Shown here: positions 6,842-15,610 of the stretch, piece by piece
How positions within the stretch are numbered: position 1 is the first letter of the stretch
Layout of the letters: the number at the start of each line of letters is the position of its first letter
NCBI RefSeq assembly: GCF_004634245.1
Contig: NZ_SJTF01000002.1
Location: 1 to 64,000 of the forward strand
Length of the DNA stretch: 64,000 nt
Direction of reading: 5' to 3'
Source: Flavobacterium foetidum
GTDB lineage: Bacteria; Bacteroidota; Bacteroidia; Flavobacteriales; Flavobacteriaceae
Made by a program: the position numbers and the translations under genes
The notes under the pieces: model-generated
What the model saw: only the letters and a program-made list of their open reading frames with translations
Databases searched by the model: none
What the model was told of the DNA's origin: nothing

Positions 6842-9800
6842 ATGCAAAGTACCAAAATCAAAACTACCTGTTCCTATTGCGGCGTTGGCTGTGGTATAAT
6901 TGTGACTAACGATGCCAAAAACGGTGTGATGGTAGAAGGTGACAAGAATCATCCAGTAAATAAGGGAATGTTATGTTCCAAAGGAATGAATCTGCATTAC
7001 GTAGTCAACGATATATCTGACCGAATTTTATATCCCGAAATGCGAGGAAGTAAATCTTATCCGCTCGAACGTGTGAGTTGGGATACTGCATTAGACCGCG
7101 CAGCTGCCGTTTTTTCTTCCATTATTAAAAAACACGGTCCAGACAGCGTTGGGTTTTATATTTCGGGACAATGTTTAACAGAGGAATATTATTTGGTCAA
7201 TAAACTGGTAAAAGGATTTTTGAAAACCAATAATATCGATACGAACTCCAGACTTTGCATGAGTTCTGCCGTTGTAGGCTATAAAAAGACTTTTGGTGAA
7301 GATTCTGTACCAATCTCTTATGATGATATTGAATTGGCCGATACTTTTTTGATTACAGGTGCAAATCCAGCGTGGTGCCACCCTATTCTATTTAGAAGAT
7401 TAGAAAAACACAAAGAAAAAAATCCGAAAACAAAAATCATTTGTATTGACCCGAGACGAACCGATACGGCCGCCTTTTCCGATTTGCATTTGCAGATTAT
7501 TCCTGGCTCGGATATTATTTTGTATCATGCTATTGCCAAACGTATTATCGAAAAAGGTTATGTAGACCATGATTTCGTAAAAAACCACGCTGAGAATTTC
7601 AAACAATACAAAGATTTAGTATTAAGCACTTCTCTCGAGAAAGCTTCTAAACTCTGTGGTATTTCGGTTAATGATATTAAACTCGCTGCAGACCTTATCG
7701 GAAAAGCAAAAGGATTTATTTCGCTTTGGGCAATGGGATTAAACCAAAGCGCTGTCGGAGTTGATAAAAATACGGCATTACTGAATTTATCTTTATTAAC
7801 GGGACAAGTTGGAAAACCAGGTTCAGGTCCTTTTTCCTTAACGGGTCAGCCGAACGCAATGGGAGGTCGTGAAGTGGGCGGCATGGCAACGCTTTTGGCT
7901 GCGCATAAGGACATCGCCAATCCGACGCACCGCAAAGAAGTCGCTGATTTTTGGGGTGTTGACGAAATCTCAGACAAACCGGGTTTAACAGCAACCGAAA
8001 TGTTTGAAGCCTTAGAATCGGGAAAAATGAAAGCTGTTTGGATTATCTGCACCAATCCGTTAGTGAGTTTGCCAGATTCGAGAAGAGCCGAAAAAGCGCT
8101 CAAAAATGCCAAATTCGTGGTCGTTCAAGATATTTCGCATAATGCCGATACCGCAAAATTTGCCGATTTACTTTTGCCTGCTGCGGGTTGGTTGGAAAAA
8201 GAAGGCACAATGACCAACTCAGAACGTCGTATTTCGTATCTGCCAAAAGGAATTAATCCGCCTGGAGAAGCGCTTCCAGATATTGAAATTTTGATTCGCT
8301 TTGCTAAAAAAATGAATTTCAACGGATTCAATTTCAATAGTGCCGAAGAAATTTACAAAGAGCATTGCGCGCTTACCAAAAACACCAATATCGATATTTC
8401 GTTCTTAAATTATAACCGTTTAAAAACCGAAGGCACTTTTCAATGGCCTGTTCCAGATTACGGACATCCCGGAACACCAAGACTTTTTACAGATAAAAAA
8501 TTCTACACGCCTTCGCAGAAAGCTATTTTTAATCTACCGGTTTCTATAGAAAATACTTCGGTTCAGCCGAGTGCTGAATTTCCTTTTATTTTAACAACAG
8601 GAAGAATTCGCGACCAATGGCATACGATGACGAAAACCGGAAAAGTATCAAGATTATTAACGCATATTCCGAGTCCGGTTTTAGAAATTAACCCGATTGA
8701 TGCTTTTAAAAACGATATTAAAAATGGTGATATCGTGGTCGTTTCAAGCAAAAATGGCGAAGTTCGTGTAAAAGCAAAAGTAACGGATTCTATCAAAGAA
8801 AAAGTCCTTTTTCTTCCGATGCACTGGGGAAAACAATTAGAAAATGATTTAAATCGAACCAATAATTTAACGAATACTGTTGTTGACCCCATATCTAAAG
8901 AACCTGATTTTAAATTTACCACAGTTTCAATCAAAAGATATGTAAAACCATTTCAGAAAATTGCCATTGTGGGTGCTGGTGCGGCTTCATTTCGATTCAT
9001 ACAAAATTATCGCGAATTCAATACAACCGATGAGATTATTGTTTTTTCGAATGAAGTAAATCCGTTTTACAATCGTGTGTTACTTCCTGAATACATGACA
9101 GGAGAATTTACTTGGGAACAGCTTTTAAAAGTGAAAGACGGCGAGACTTTCAATAAACTAAAAATCACCATGAAAGCGGGAGTTTCGATTGATAAAATAG
9201 ATACTCAAAACAAAATTATTAAAGACAGTTTAGGCGAAACCCATACTTTCGACTCGCTAATTTTAGCAACAGGAAGTCGTCCGTTTGTTCCAGAAAACGC
9301 ACAGCTTCATCTTCCGGGCCGATTTACTGTTCGACGAAAAGAAGATGCCGACCGTTTGAAAAAACATCTCGACAGCACCAATCTTCCGCCAGAAGAACAA
9401 CATGTTGTGATTATCGGCGGCGGTTTATTAGGCTTGGAATTGGCTGCTGCATTAAAACATAAAAAAGTAAAAACTACGATTATTCAGCGTGCTTCACGTT
9501 TAATGGAGCGTCAGTTGGACCGAATTTCGAGCAAGCTTTTAGCAGAAGAAGTACAGCTTCGTGATATTCAGATTTATTTTGACAACGAAGTCAGTACGGT
9601 TTTTGAAACCGATAATCCGAACGAAATCGAGATTGCCTTAAAAAGCGGTAAAATACTGACTGCAAATGCCATCGTATATACGATTGGCACAATTCCGAAT
9701 ATAGAAATTGCCAGAGAAAGCGGTTTAGTTTGCGGCCGTGGCGTAAAAGTCAATCAATATTTACAGACTTCCAACCCCGATATTTTTGCAATCGGCGAAA

Positions 9801-10357
9801 TAGCTGAATTCAACAATAAACTGTTCGGAATCACTTCTGCCGCCGAAGAACAGGCGGATATTCTAGCCAACTTTTTGGCAGGAGATATCAGCAGTTATTA
9901 CAAAGGTTCGATTTTAATGAATATTCTAAAATTAGAAGACATCAATCTTTGCAGCATCGGCGATTTGACAATTCCAGAGAACGATGATTCATACGAAGAA
10001 ATTGTTTTTGCCGATTTAAAGAAACGTTATTACAAAAAATGCATCGTAAAAGACGATTTGTTGGTCGGAGCAATTTTAATGGGCGATAAAAACGAGTTTG
10101 CCGAATTCAAAACCATGATTGAAAGCAAAATCGAATTATCAGACAAACGAAATACGCTTTTAAGAGGAAGTTCAAATGCAAAACCGGTTCTCGGAAAACT
10201 AGTCTGCTCGTGCAGTCAAGTCGGTGCCGGAAACATTGAAGAAACCATTAAAAGCGGTATAAACGATTTCACCGAATTATGCAAAAACACAGGCGCAGGT
10301 TTAGGTTGCGGAAGTTGTAAAACGGAGGTAAAAGAAATTTTGGCTAAGTGTAAATAG
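6842..10357 (+). CDS. nasA: Assimilatory nitrate reductase fused to FAD/NAD(P)H reductase and [2Fe-2S] domain
   Basis: A 1171-residue fusion that appears to carry the complete electron path from NAD(P)H to nitrate. Residues 1-60 bind a [4Fe-4S] cluster (C10, C13, C17, C45). The molybdopterin catalytic domain follows, with the likely Mo ligand C139 in RLCMSSAV, and the C-terminal molybdopterin-binding domain begins near 585 (TGRIRDQWHTMTKTGK). From about 702 a NirB/NasB-type reductase starts: FAD fold IAIVGAGAAS, NPFYNRVLLPEYMTGEFTWE, and an NAD fold VVIIGGGLLGLELAAAL near 855. The end (1118-1171) is a BFD-like [2Fe-2S] domain with C1122-x-C1124 and C1156-x2-C1159. In Bacillus the reductase and catalytic subunits are separate (NasB, NasC). 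There is no signal peptide, so it is cytoplasmic and assimilatory. Confidence 0.92.
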   Translation: MQSTKIKTTCSYCGVGCGIIVTNDAKNGVMVEGDKNHPVNKGMLCSKGMNLHYVVNDISDRILYPEMRGSKSYPLERVSWDTALDRAAAVFSSIIKKHGPDSVGFYISGQCLTEEYYLVNKLVKGFLKTNNIDTNSRLCMSSAVVGYKKTFGEDSVPISYDDIELADTFLITGANPAWCHPILFRRLEKHKEKNPKTKIICIDPRRTDTAAFSDLHLQIIPGSDIILYHAIAKRIIEKGYVDHDFVKNHAENFKQYKDLVLSTSLEKASKLCGISVNDIKLAADLIGKAKGFISLWAMGLNQSAVGVDKNTALLNLSLLTGQVGKPGSGPFSLTGQPNAMGGREVGGMATLLAAHKDIANPTHRKEVADFWGVDEISDKPGLTATEMFEALESGKMKAVWIICTNPLVSLPDSRRAEKALKNAKFVVVQDISHNADTAKFADLLLPAAGWLEKEGTMTNSERRISYLPKGINPPGEALPDIEILIRFAKKMNFNGFNFNSAEEIYKEHCALTKNTNIDISFLNYNRLKTEGTFQWPVPDYGHPGTPRLFTDKKFYTPSQKAIFNLPVSIENTSVQPSAEFPFILTTGRIRDQWHTMTKTGKVSRLLTHIPSPVLEINPIDAFKNDIKNGDIVVVSSKNGEVRVKAKVTDSIKEKVLFLPMHWGKQLENDLNRTNNLTNTVVDPISKEPDFKFTTVSIKRYVKPFQKIAIVGAGAASFRFIQNYREFNTTDEIIVFSNEVNPFYNRVLLPEYMTGEFTWEQLLKVKDGETFNKLKITMKAGVSIDKIDTQNKIIKDSLGETHTFDSLILATGSRPFVPENAQLHLPGRFTVRRKEDADRLKKHLDSTNLPPEEQHVVIIGGGLLGLELAAALKHKKVKTTIIQRASRLMERQLDRISSKLLAEEVQLRDIQIYFDNEVSTVFETDNPNEIEIALKSGKILTANAIVYTIGTIPNIEIARESGLVCGRGVKVNQYLQTSNPDIFAIGEIAEFNNKLFGITSAAEEQADILANFLAGDISSYYKGSILMNILKLEDINLCSIGDLTIPENDDSYEEIVFADLKKRYYKKCIVKDDLLVGAILMGDKNEFAEFKTMIESKIELSDKRNTLLRGSSNAKPVLGKLVCSCSQVGAGNIEETIKSGINDFTELCKNTGAGLGCGSCKTEVKEILAKCK

Positions 10358-10397
10358 GTTCTTTTTTGAATGCTGCTTTACTTTGAACATAAATTTT

Positions 10398-10590
10398 ACC
10401 GCAAAGAACGCAAAGTTTTTTCGCAAAGATTCGCAAAGTATATTTAAAGAAGACAAAGTTCGCAAAGCTTTGAGAATAGATTTTAGTCAATCTTTGCGAA
10501 CTTAAAAAAAAACAATTTAACACACAGAATATAAACCTCAAAAATCTTTGCGAAAAACCTTTGCGAAAAATCTTTGCGGACTTTGCGGTT
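10398..10590. repeat. Imperfect inverted repeat rich in GCAAAG/CTTTGC
   Basis: Several CGCAAAGA-type units (about 10398-10441) face CTTTGCG units (about 10545-10590), so transcripts could fold into a long imperfect hairpin. It fills the 292-bp gap between the nitrate reductase gene and the rubredoxin-type gene. Such repeats are typical extragenic elements and may reduce or tune read-through. Confidence 0.6.
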
Positions 10591-10649
10591 AAATCAACAC
10601 AATCCAAAACCTGAAACCTGAAACAAAGAAAACCTGAAACAAAAAAACT

Positions 10650-12080
10650 ATGGAACTAACAAGATTAATAGTAAAAGGAGGCGTTATTTCGCCAGGAGAA
10701 CTTAAAGAAGTTGTGGATATTGCTTTGCAGGAAGGTCTGGATTCTATTTCGTTTGGTTCAAGACAGGATATTATTTTTCCGAAAGAATTTAAGACTTTGG
10801 ACAAAACCACTTTGGGCAAACATCATTTTGTGTATCCCGACCAGAAAAGCGGGAACAACATCGTTTCCTCCTATGTTTCGACCGATATTTTCAGAAATAC
10901 CAACTGGCTTACCGGAAATCGCTTTTTATATATTTTAGAAGAATTCAAAGAACAGCCAAAGCTCAAAGTCAATATAACCGACCCGAAACAGCAATTAGTA
11001 CCATTATTTACAGGACATTTAAATTTTATTGCTTCTGCACACGAGGATTATTGGTATTTATATATTCGTCTTCCAGAATGGGACAAAATGGAAATTTATC
11101 CTGTTCTGCTTTACACTTGGGATTTGGCGAAGATTTATTACGAAATCGAAAAAATCTCAGAACAAGAATCGGTTGATATTGAAATGCTATTTTCATTAGT
11201 GAGCGAGGCCTTAGACACCAATAACCGAACAATCGACAAACCTCTGAATGTCCCTTTTTATCCGTTTCCGTATTACGAAGGGATGAATCGAATGGGGATT
11301 GATCAGTATTGGCTTGGCTTGTATTGGCGAAATAATCTTTACGATTTAGATTTCCTAAAAGAAATGTGCGATTTGTGTTTTGAATGTAAAATCGGGAAAA
11401 TCTCCATCACTCCTTGGAAATCATTTATCATAAAAGGGATTCCAAAAGACAGAAAACTAGAATGGGAAAAATTTTTAGGAAAACGCGGCATCAACGTTCG
11501 TCATTCTTTATTAGAATTAAACTGGCACTTACCGGTTGCCATGGAATGGGCTTTGAATCTTAAAACTTTTTTGGTTCGAACCTTGGACCAATTCGATATC
11601 AGTACCTACGGATTGAATTTCGGAATCTCAGAATACAATCGAGATGGGCATTATTTCACTTCGATTGTCATCGAAAAGAATGAACTTCCAGCAGCATTAG
11701 AATCCATTAAAATCAGAGATACTTACAATGTTTTGTTTGCGAAGAATTTCGACCCCAATACACGTGAATATATCGTGCATTCGCAAGATATTGACAAACT
11801 GGAGCTTCCGAATATCTTAATCGAGTTAAGCAGAAAATATTTTGAAGAACTCGGAAACAATACTACAGAAACAACCGAAAATCCGCAGAAAAAAGAAAAA
11901 GCGCCACAAGAAATTTATCAATGCCAAGAATGCCTAACCCTTTATAATTCGGAATACGGAGATGAAACGCAGGGAATTCCAAAAGGCATACTTTTCACCA
12001 ATTTAGGCGATGACTATTGCTGCTCTTTGTGCGAGGCGCCAAAAAGCAATTTCAGAATTTTGGAAACTGTTGAGCATTAG
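10650..12080 (+). CDS. Nitrite-reductase-like protein with C-terminal rubredoxin domain
   Basis: Protein of 476 residues. The N-terminus (LTRLIVKGGVISPGELKEVV, about 3-60) and a second stretch (about 235-285, with GKISITPWKSFIIKGIP) look like the paired ferredoxin-like half domains of nitrite/sulfite reductases. The siroheme/[4Fe-4S] cysteines that should follow are absent. The only cysteines before the tail are C240-x2-C243-x2-C246. The tail (about 423-470) is a rubredoxin fold with C425-x2-C428 and C458-x2-C461 (CSLC instead of CPxC). It probably carries or delivers electrons in nitrate/nitrite assimilation, and it cannot be a normal siroheme nitrite reductase. It lies 292 bp after the nitrate reductase gene, same strand. 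Confidence 0.7.
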   Translation: MELTRLIVKGGVISPGELKEVVDIALQEGLDSISFGSRQDIIFPKEFKTLDKTTLGKHHFVYPDQKSGNNIVSSYVSTDIFRNTNWLTGNRFLYILEEFKEQPKLKVNITDPKQQLVPLFTGHLNFIASAHEDYWYLYIRLPEWDKMEIYPVLLYTWDLAKIYYEIEKISEQESVDIEMLFSLVSEALDTNNRTIDKPLNVPFYPFPYYEGMNRMGIDQYWLGLYWRNNLYDLDFLKEMCDLCFECKIGKISITPWKSFIIKGIPKDRKLEWEKFLGKRGINVRHSLLELNWHLPVAMEWALNLKTFLVRTLDQFDISTYGLNFGISEYNRDGHYFTSIVIEKNELPAALESIKIRDTYNVLFAKNFDPNTREYIVHSQDIDKLELPNILIELSRKYFEELGNNTTETTENPQKKEKAPQEIYQCQECLTLYNSEYGDETQGIPKGILFTNLGDDYCCSLCEAPKSNFRILETVEH

Positions 12081-12222
12081 TCGGTTCTATAAAAAGCTTA
12101 ACATTTCTGTATTCAAAAATTGCGTATATTTAGCTTAACTAAGAATTTACATAAAAAAAGCATACTCCAAAGCTTTAAAAACAACTTAGTTATTAGCTAT
12201 TTACTCAATAAAATACAACGTT

Positions 12223-12861
12223 ATGATAAAACGAAATTCTAGAACTGCAGCTGAAAAAACCACTGATGTTCCAGCAGAGACAGCTGTAGAAAGCACTACA
12301 GAGACACAAATACAGCCAGAAGCCAAAACAACCGTTAGAAGAACTACTAGGGCGGCCACAAAATCACCAGCTTCAAAAACGACTACTACGAAATCTCCAG
12401 GCACAACGGTAAAACCAGCAGCAAAAACACCCGTTAGAGCAGCATCAAAAGGAACTTCAAGAACAGCTGTCAAAAAAGAAGGGGTTACGCCAGAAAAAAC
12501 AGAACCGATTGTTTCTGAAATTATAGAAATACAAACTGAAGATATTCCTGAGCCTTTGGAACAAAGCGAACCGGTTTTAGAAATTGGCGACGCAATTATT
12601 GAGGTTAAAAAGGATAAAAAAAAGGATCTAAAATCACAATTGAAAGCTAAACTTAAAGCTAAAAAAGAAAAGGAAAAGAAAAGAGAAAAGGCGATTAAAG
12701 CGGTTATCAAAAAGCTAGAAAAAGCCAAAAAAGCAAAACTGAAAGCTGCTGAGAAAAAAAAAGCAAAAGCTAAAAAGGCAAAGGAAAAAGCAAAAGCTAA
12801 GAAAGTTGCTGAGAAAAGAGCGAAAGCTTTGAAAAAGTCTAAGGCTAAAAAGAAAAAATAA
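12223..12861 (+). CDS. Lys/Ala-rich histone H1-like protein
   Basis: Protein of 212 residues in two parts. Residues 1-90 are Thr/Ala/Lys-rich with AKTP/TKSP-type motifs. After an acidic linker (about 95-128), residues 130-212 are almost entirely Lys, Ala and Glu (AKKAKEKAKAKKVAEKRAKA). Similar tails occur in bacterial histone H1-like DNA-binding proteins, and DNA or polyanion binding is the likely property. No folded domain or membrane segment is visible. Both strands are open here, but the minus-strand frame is a Ser/Phe-rich artefact of low complexity. A strong hairpin terminator follows. Confidence 0.65.
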   Translation: MIKRNSRTAAEKTTDVPAETAVESTTETQIQPEAKTTVRRTTRAATKSPASKTTTTKSPGTTVKPAAKTPVRAASKGTSRTAVKKEGVTPEKTEPIVSEIIEIQTEDIPEPLEQSEPVLEIGDAIIEVKKDKKKDLKSQLKAKLKAKKEKEKKREKAIKAVIKKLEKAKKAKLKAAEKKKAKAKKAKEKAKAKKVAEKRAKALKKSKAKKKK

Positions 12862-12867
12862 TATAGA

Positions 12868-12902
12868 AAGGTTTGACTTTGAAAAAGGTTAAGCCTTTTT
12901 TT
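12868..12902 (+). terminator. Intrinsic terminator after the histone-like gene
   Basis: A 13-bp stem with a few G-U pairs (12868..12897) followed by a T run, 6 bp after the stop at 12861. Confidence 0.8.
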
Positions 12903-12916
12903 ATTTCATCGCATGG

Positions 12917-13024
12917 TTTGTCATTTCGACCGAAGGGAGAAATCACACAAGTAATTCCACATGCAAAATCGTCAATCTTTGTAGAGATTCGTGTGTGATT
13001 TCTCCCTTCGGTCGAAATGACAAA
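12917..13024. repeat. Inverted-repeat element with 33-bp perfect arms
   Basis: Arms 12917..12949 and 12992..13024 are perfect inverted copies, separated by 42 nt containing CAATCTTTGTAGAGA. That core and the arm ends (ATGACAAA) are shared with the repeats at 1..101 and 323..423. It sits between convergent genes. It has no coding content and looks like a small dispersed palindromic element. Confidence 0.85.
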
Positions 13025-13080
13025 ACTGTATGGTGAGCTTTGTCAAAGTTTAAACTTTGACAAAGTTCCTCTCGAAACCA

Positions 13081-14088
13081 TTACCCCCCAATCGCAATCA
13101 TACTACGATTATCAAAATGTTTTGCGGGGTCATTAATTTCTGTAACAGTCGCCATTCCGGCCCTAACTTTCTTTTTATTTTGAATCGATTCTGAAATCAA
13201 ATCGGTTATGGAATCACCATTTCTAAAAGCCGTTAGTAAATCGGTTTCAGAATTCGAGAAAAGGCAGTTTTTAATTTTTCCGTCTGCCGTCAAGCGGATT
13301 CGGTTGCAGCTGTCGCAAAACGGATTGGTAATGGAACTGATGATTCCGAAATCGCCTTGGAAATCTTTGATTTTATAATTTCTGGAAGTGAAGTTTTTCT
13401 CGTCTTCCAGTTTTTGAATTTCATCTGAAGAAAAAGCAGTTTCCACCAAAGATAAAATCTCTTTTTGCGACACCATTTTACTTCTGTCCCATTCATTTCC
13501 GGCAAAAGGCATAAATTCTATAAAACGAACCGAAATCGGCAGAAACTGAGTCAGTTTTACAAAATCGACAATTTCGTTTTCATTAAAACCTTTTATCAAA
13601 ACCACATTTACTTTTACCTGCAAATCATTATTCAGAAGCAAATGCAGATTATCGATTACTTTCTCAAACTGATTTCTGAGCGTAATAGAAGCAAATTTGG
13701 ATGAAACCAAAGTGTCCAAACTCAAATTGATTTTCTTGACTTTAAACTGCTTTAAAGTCTCGACATGACGGTCAATTAAGATTCCGTTTGTAGTCAAGGA
13801 AAGTGAAATATCTAAAGCAGATAATTTAGAAACAATTTCAGGAAAATCCTTTCTTAATAAAGGTTCTCCTCCTGTTAACCTAATTTTGTCGACACCATTT
13901 TGTGCGAAAGTCTGGGCAATAGCAAAAATCTCCTCGGCCGTCATTAAACTGGCTTTTGGAGAAAGCGCGATTCCGTCAGCCGGCATGCAATACGTACAAC
14001 GCAGATTGCATTTTTCCAGCAGTGAAATACGCAAATAATTATGTCTGCGCCCAAAACCGTCTGTCAAAATTGTGTTAGAGGCTGTCAT
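13081..14088 (-). CDS. moaA: GTP 3',8-cyclase MoaA
   Basis: Radical-SAM enzyme of 335 residues catalysing the first step of molybdenum cofactor synthesis. The N-terminal cluster motif is C27-x3-C31-x2-C34 (CNLRCTYC), followed by the SAM-binding LTGGEPLLRKDF. The C-terminal second cluster has FCDSCNRIRLTADGKIKNC, and the protein ends in Gly-Gly (SMIAIGG), as in MoaA, where the tail activates the enzyme. Length is normal. Its start overlaps the end of moaCB by 14 bp, so the two are translationally linked. It is the last gene of the minus-strand cofactor cluster serving the nitrate reductase. Confidence 0.96.
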   Translation of the reverse strand: MTASNTILTDGFGRRHNYLRISLLEKCNLRCTYCMPADGIALSPKASLMTAEEIFAIAQTFAQNGVDKIRLTGGEPLLRKDFPEIVSKLSALDISLSLTTNGILIDRHVETLKQFKVKKINLSLDTLVSSKFASITLRNQFEKVIDNLHLLLNNDLQVKVNVVLIKGFNENEIVDFVKLTQFLPISVRFIEFMPFAGNEWDRSKMVSQKEILSLVETAFSSDEIQKLEDEKNFTSRNYKIKDFQGDFGIISSITNPFCDSCNRIRLTADGKIKNCLFSNSETDLLTAFRNGDSITDLISESIQNKKKVRAGMATVTEINDPAKHFDNRSMIAIGG

Positions 14089-14989
14089 GGTTTTTTCCTT
14101 TTAAAATATGAAAGACATGCATTACATGTGGAAATACAGCGTCCATCGATTCTTTTACTCCGTTTGTGGAACCTGGCAAAGCCAAAACCAAACTTTTCCC
14201 CAAAGTTCCTGCAACGCTTCTAGAAAGCATTGCATAGGGCATTCTCTGCTGTCCGTAATTGCGAATTGCTTCTTCAATTCCCGGAATTCTGCTTTCTAAA
14301 ATTGGTTCTAAAGCTTCTGGTGTTACATCTCTTGGCGATACACCCGTTCCGCCTGTAAAAATCACTAGCTGATGTTCTTTGGCGAAAGCTTTTGTTCTTT
14401 CTTGAATAATCTCCAATTCGTCCGGAATGATTTCATAATGTGAAGTTTCAACTCCATACAAATCCAGTTTTTCTACAATTGTCTTTCCAGAACGATCTTC
14501 TTTGTCGCCTGCAAAAATCGAATCAGAACAAACAAAAACCGCTGCTTTTATCGCATTCGGAAGTTTATTTTTGAAAGAAGATTTTCCGCCTTCTTTGTTG
14601 ATTAATTTGATGGTTGAAATTTCTATTTCTTTATCAATCGGTTTCAACATATCGTACATCGTCAATGCCACGATTGATGCTCCATGCATGGCTTCGACCT
14701 CAACTCCGGTTTTGTAAACGGTTTTAACATTGAAAATAATATGGATATCTAAACCTTCAATATTATATTCTACCGAAGTAAATTCAATAGGAAGCGGGTG
14801 ACAATCCGGAATAGACAAATGCGTGTTTTTTACCGCAAATAATCCCGCCGTTTTTGCCATTTCGAACACATTTCCTTTTGGCACTAAATTATTGACTACA
14901 GCATCAATTGTTTCCTGTTTGCTGACTTTTACAATTGCGGTTGCTGTCGCTTTTCTTAAAGTGCTTATTTTATGCGTAATATCTACCAT
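14075..14989 (-). CDS. moaCB: Fused MoaC-MoaB molybdopterin synthesis protein
   Basis: Bifunctional protein of 304 residues. Residues 1-150 are MoaC (cyclic pyranopterin monophosphate synthase), with KGNVFEMAKTAG, LSIPDCHPLPI and MHGASIVALTMYDM. Residues about 152-304 are a MoaB/MogA-type adenylyltransferase domain (FTGGTGVSPRDVTPEAL, LPGSTNGVKESMDAVFPH). MoaC makes the pterin ring intermediate and the MogA-like domain activates molybdopterin before Mo insertion. In E. coli these are separate proteins. The stop overlaps the moaA start, and the start shares one base with the end of moaE, so the three genes form a tight operon. Confidence 0.94.
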   Translation of the reverse strand: MVDITHKISTLRKATATAIVKVSKQETIDAVVNNLVPKGNVFEMAKTAGLFAVKNTHLSIPDCHPLPIEFTSVEYNIEGLDIHIIFNVKTVYKTGVEVEAMHGASIVALTMYDMLKPIDKEIEISTIKLINKEGGKSSFKNKLPNAIKAAVFVCSDSIFAGDKEDRSGKTIVEKLDLYGVETSHYEIIPDELEIIQERTKAFAKEHQLVIFTGGTGVSPRDVTPEALEPILESRIPGIEEAIRNYGQQRMPYAMLSRSVAGTLGKSLVLALPGSTNGVKESMDAVFPHVMHVFHILKGKNHDSL

Positions 14990-15420
14990 TAACTATTTTG
15001 TTTCCAGGTGAATGTATCGTTTTCAAACATTTCTTTGCCAAAAATAGGCACATCGGTTTTAATCCAATTTACTATGGCTTCTGTTGCTTCGTAAACTTGT
15101 TTGCGTCGTGTTGCTGAAACAAATACAAACAGACAGATTTCGCCTGCTTTTACCACGCCCAAACTGTGATAAATGTGCATGCAAGTCAAATCGAATTTAG
15201 CGAAAGCTTTCTCGCGAATCGTGTACAAAGCTTCGTTCGCCATATCTTTATAAGCCGAATAATCAATTGCTACGACGGTGTTATCGTGAATGACATCGGC
15301 ACGAACTTGTCCTAAAAAGATATTATGCGCCCCAATGGTATGTTTCGATTGATGTTTGGCAATCGAATCGGCTATAAATTCAGGCGAAATCGGGCCTTCT
15401 ACAAATACATTTTTACTCAT
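14989..15420 (-). CDS. moaE: Molybdopterin synthase large subunit MoaE
   Basis: Protein of 143 residues, normal for MoaE, which with thiocarboxylated MoaD converts the pyranopterin to molybdopterin. Visible family signatures are GAHNIFLGQVRAD near 31-45, AIDYSAYKDMANEAL, HIYHSLGVVKAGEICLFVFVSATRRKQVYEATEAIVNWIKTDVPIFGKE, including the conserved HSLG and the C-terminal Lys in FGKE. It abuts moaCB. A 190-bp repeat gap separates it from moeB upstream. Confidence 0.95.
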   Translation of the reverse strand: MSKNVFVEGPISPEFIADSIAKHQSKHTIGAHNIFLGQVRADVIHDNTVVAIDYSAYKDMANEALYTIREKAFAKFDLTCMHIYHSLGVVKAGEICLFVFVSATRRKQVYEATEAIVNWIKTDVPIFGKEMFENDTFTWKQNS

Positions 15421-15474
15421 TTTTTTGTTTTTTTTGCAACAGATTACACAGATTAAAAGATTTTTTTTTCTCTA

Positions 15475-15556
15475 GCCACGAATTACACGAATTTTCACAA
15501 ATTTTTATTCGCAAAAATCAAAAAAATAATTCGTGAAAATTCGTGTAATTCGTGGC
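15475..15556. repeat. Inverted repeat of the GCCACGAATT family
   Basis: GCCACGAATTACACGAATTT at the left edge faces its inverse at the right edge (AAATTCGTGTAATTCGTGGC), with an A/T-rich centre. The same family occurs three times in tandem at 18369..18768 and again at the window end. It sits between moeB and moaE inside the cofactor gene string. Confidence 0.8.
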
Positions 15557-15610
15557 AAAAAAACACAACACAAAGTATTTCAAAATCTTTTTAATCCATA
15601 TAATCTGTGG

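Noticed and set aside
6842..10357. Respiratory NarG or periplasmic NapA nitrate reductase
   Set aside because: There is no signal peptide and no NarHI or NapB partner; the fused NAD(P)H reductase points to an assimilatory, cytoplasmic enzyme.
12201..12728. Minus-strand open frame of 175 codons opposite the Lys-rich histone-like gene
   Set aside because: It is the mirror of Lys/Ala/Thr codons, giving a Ser/Phe/Val-rich product with no start context; the plus-strand gene has the terminator.
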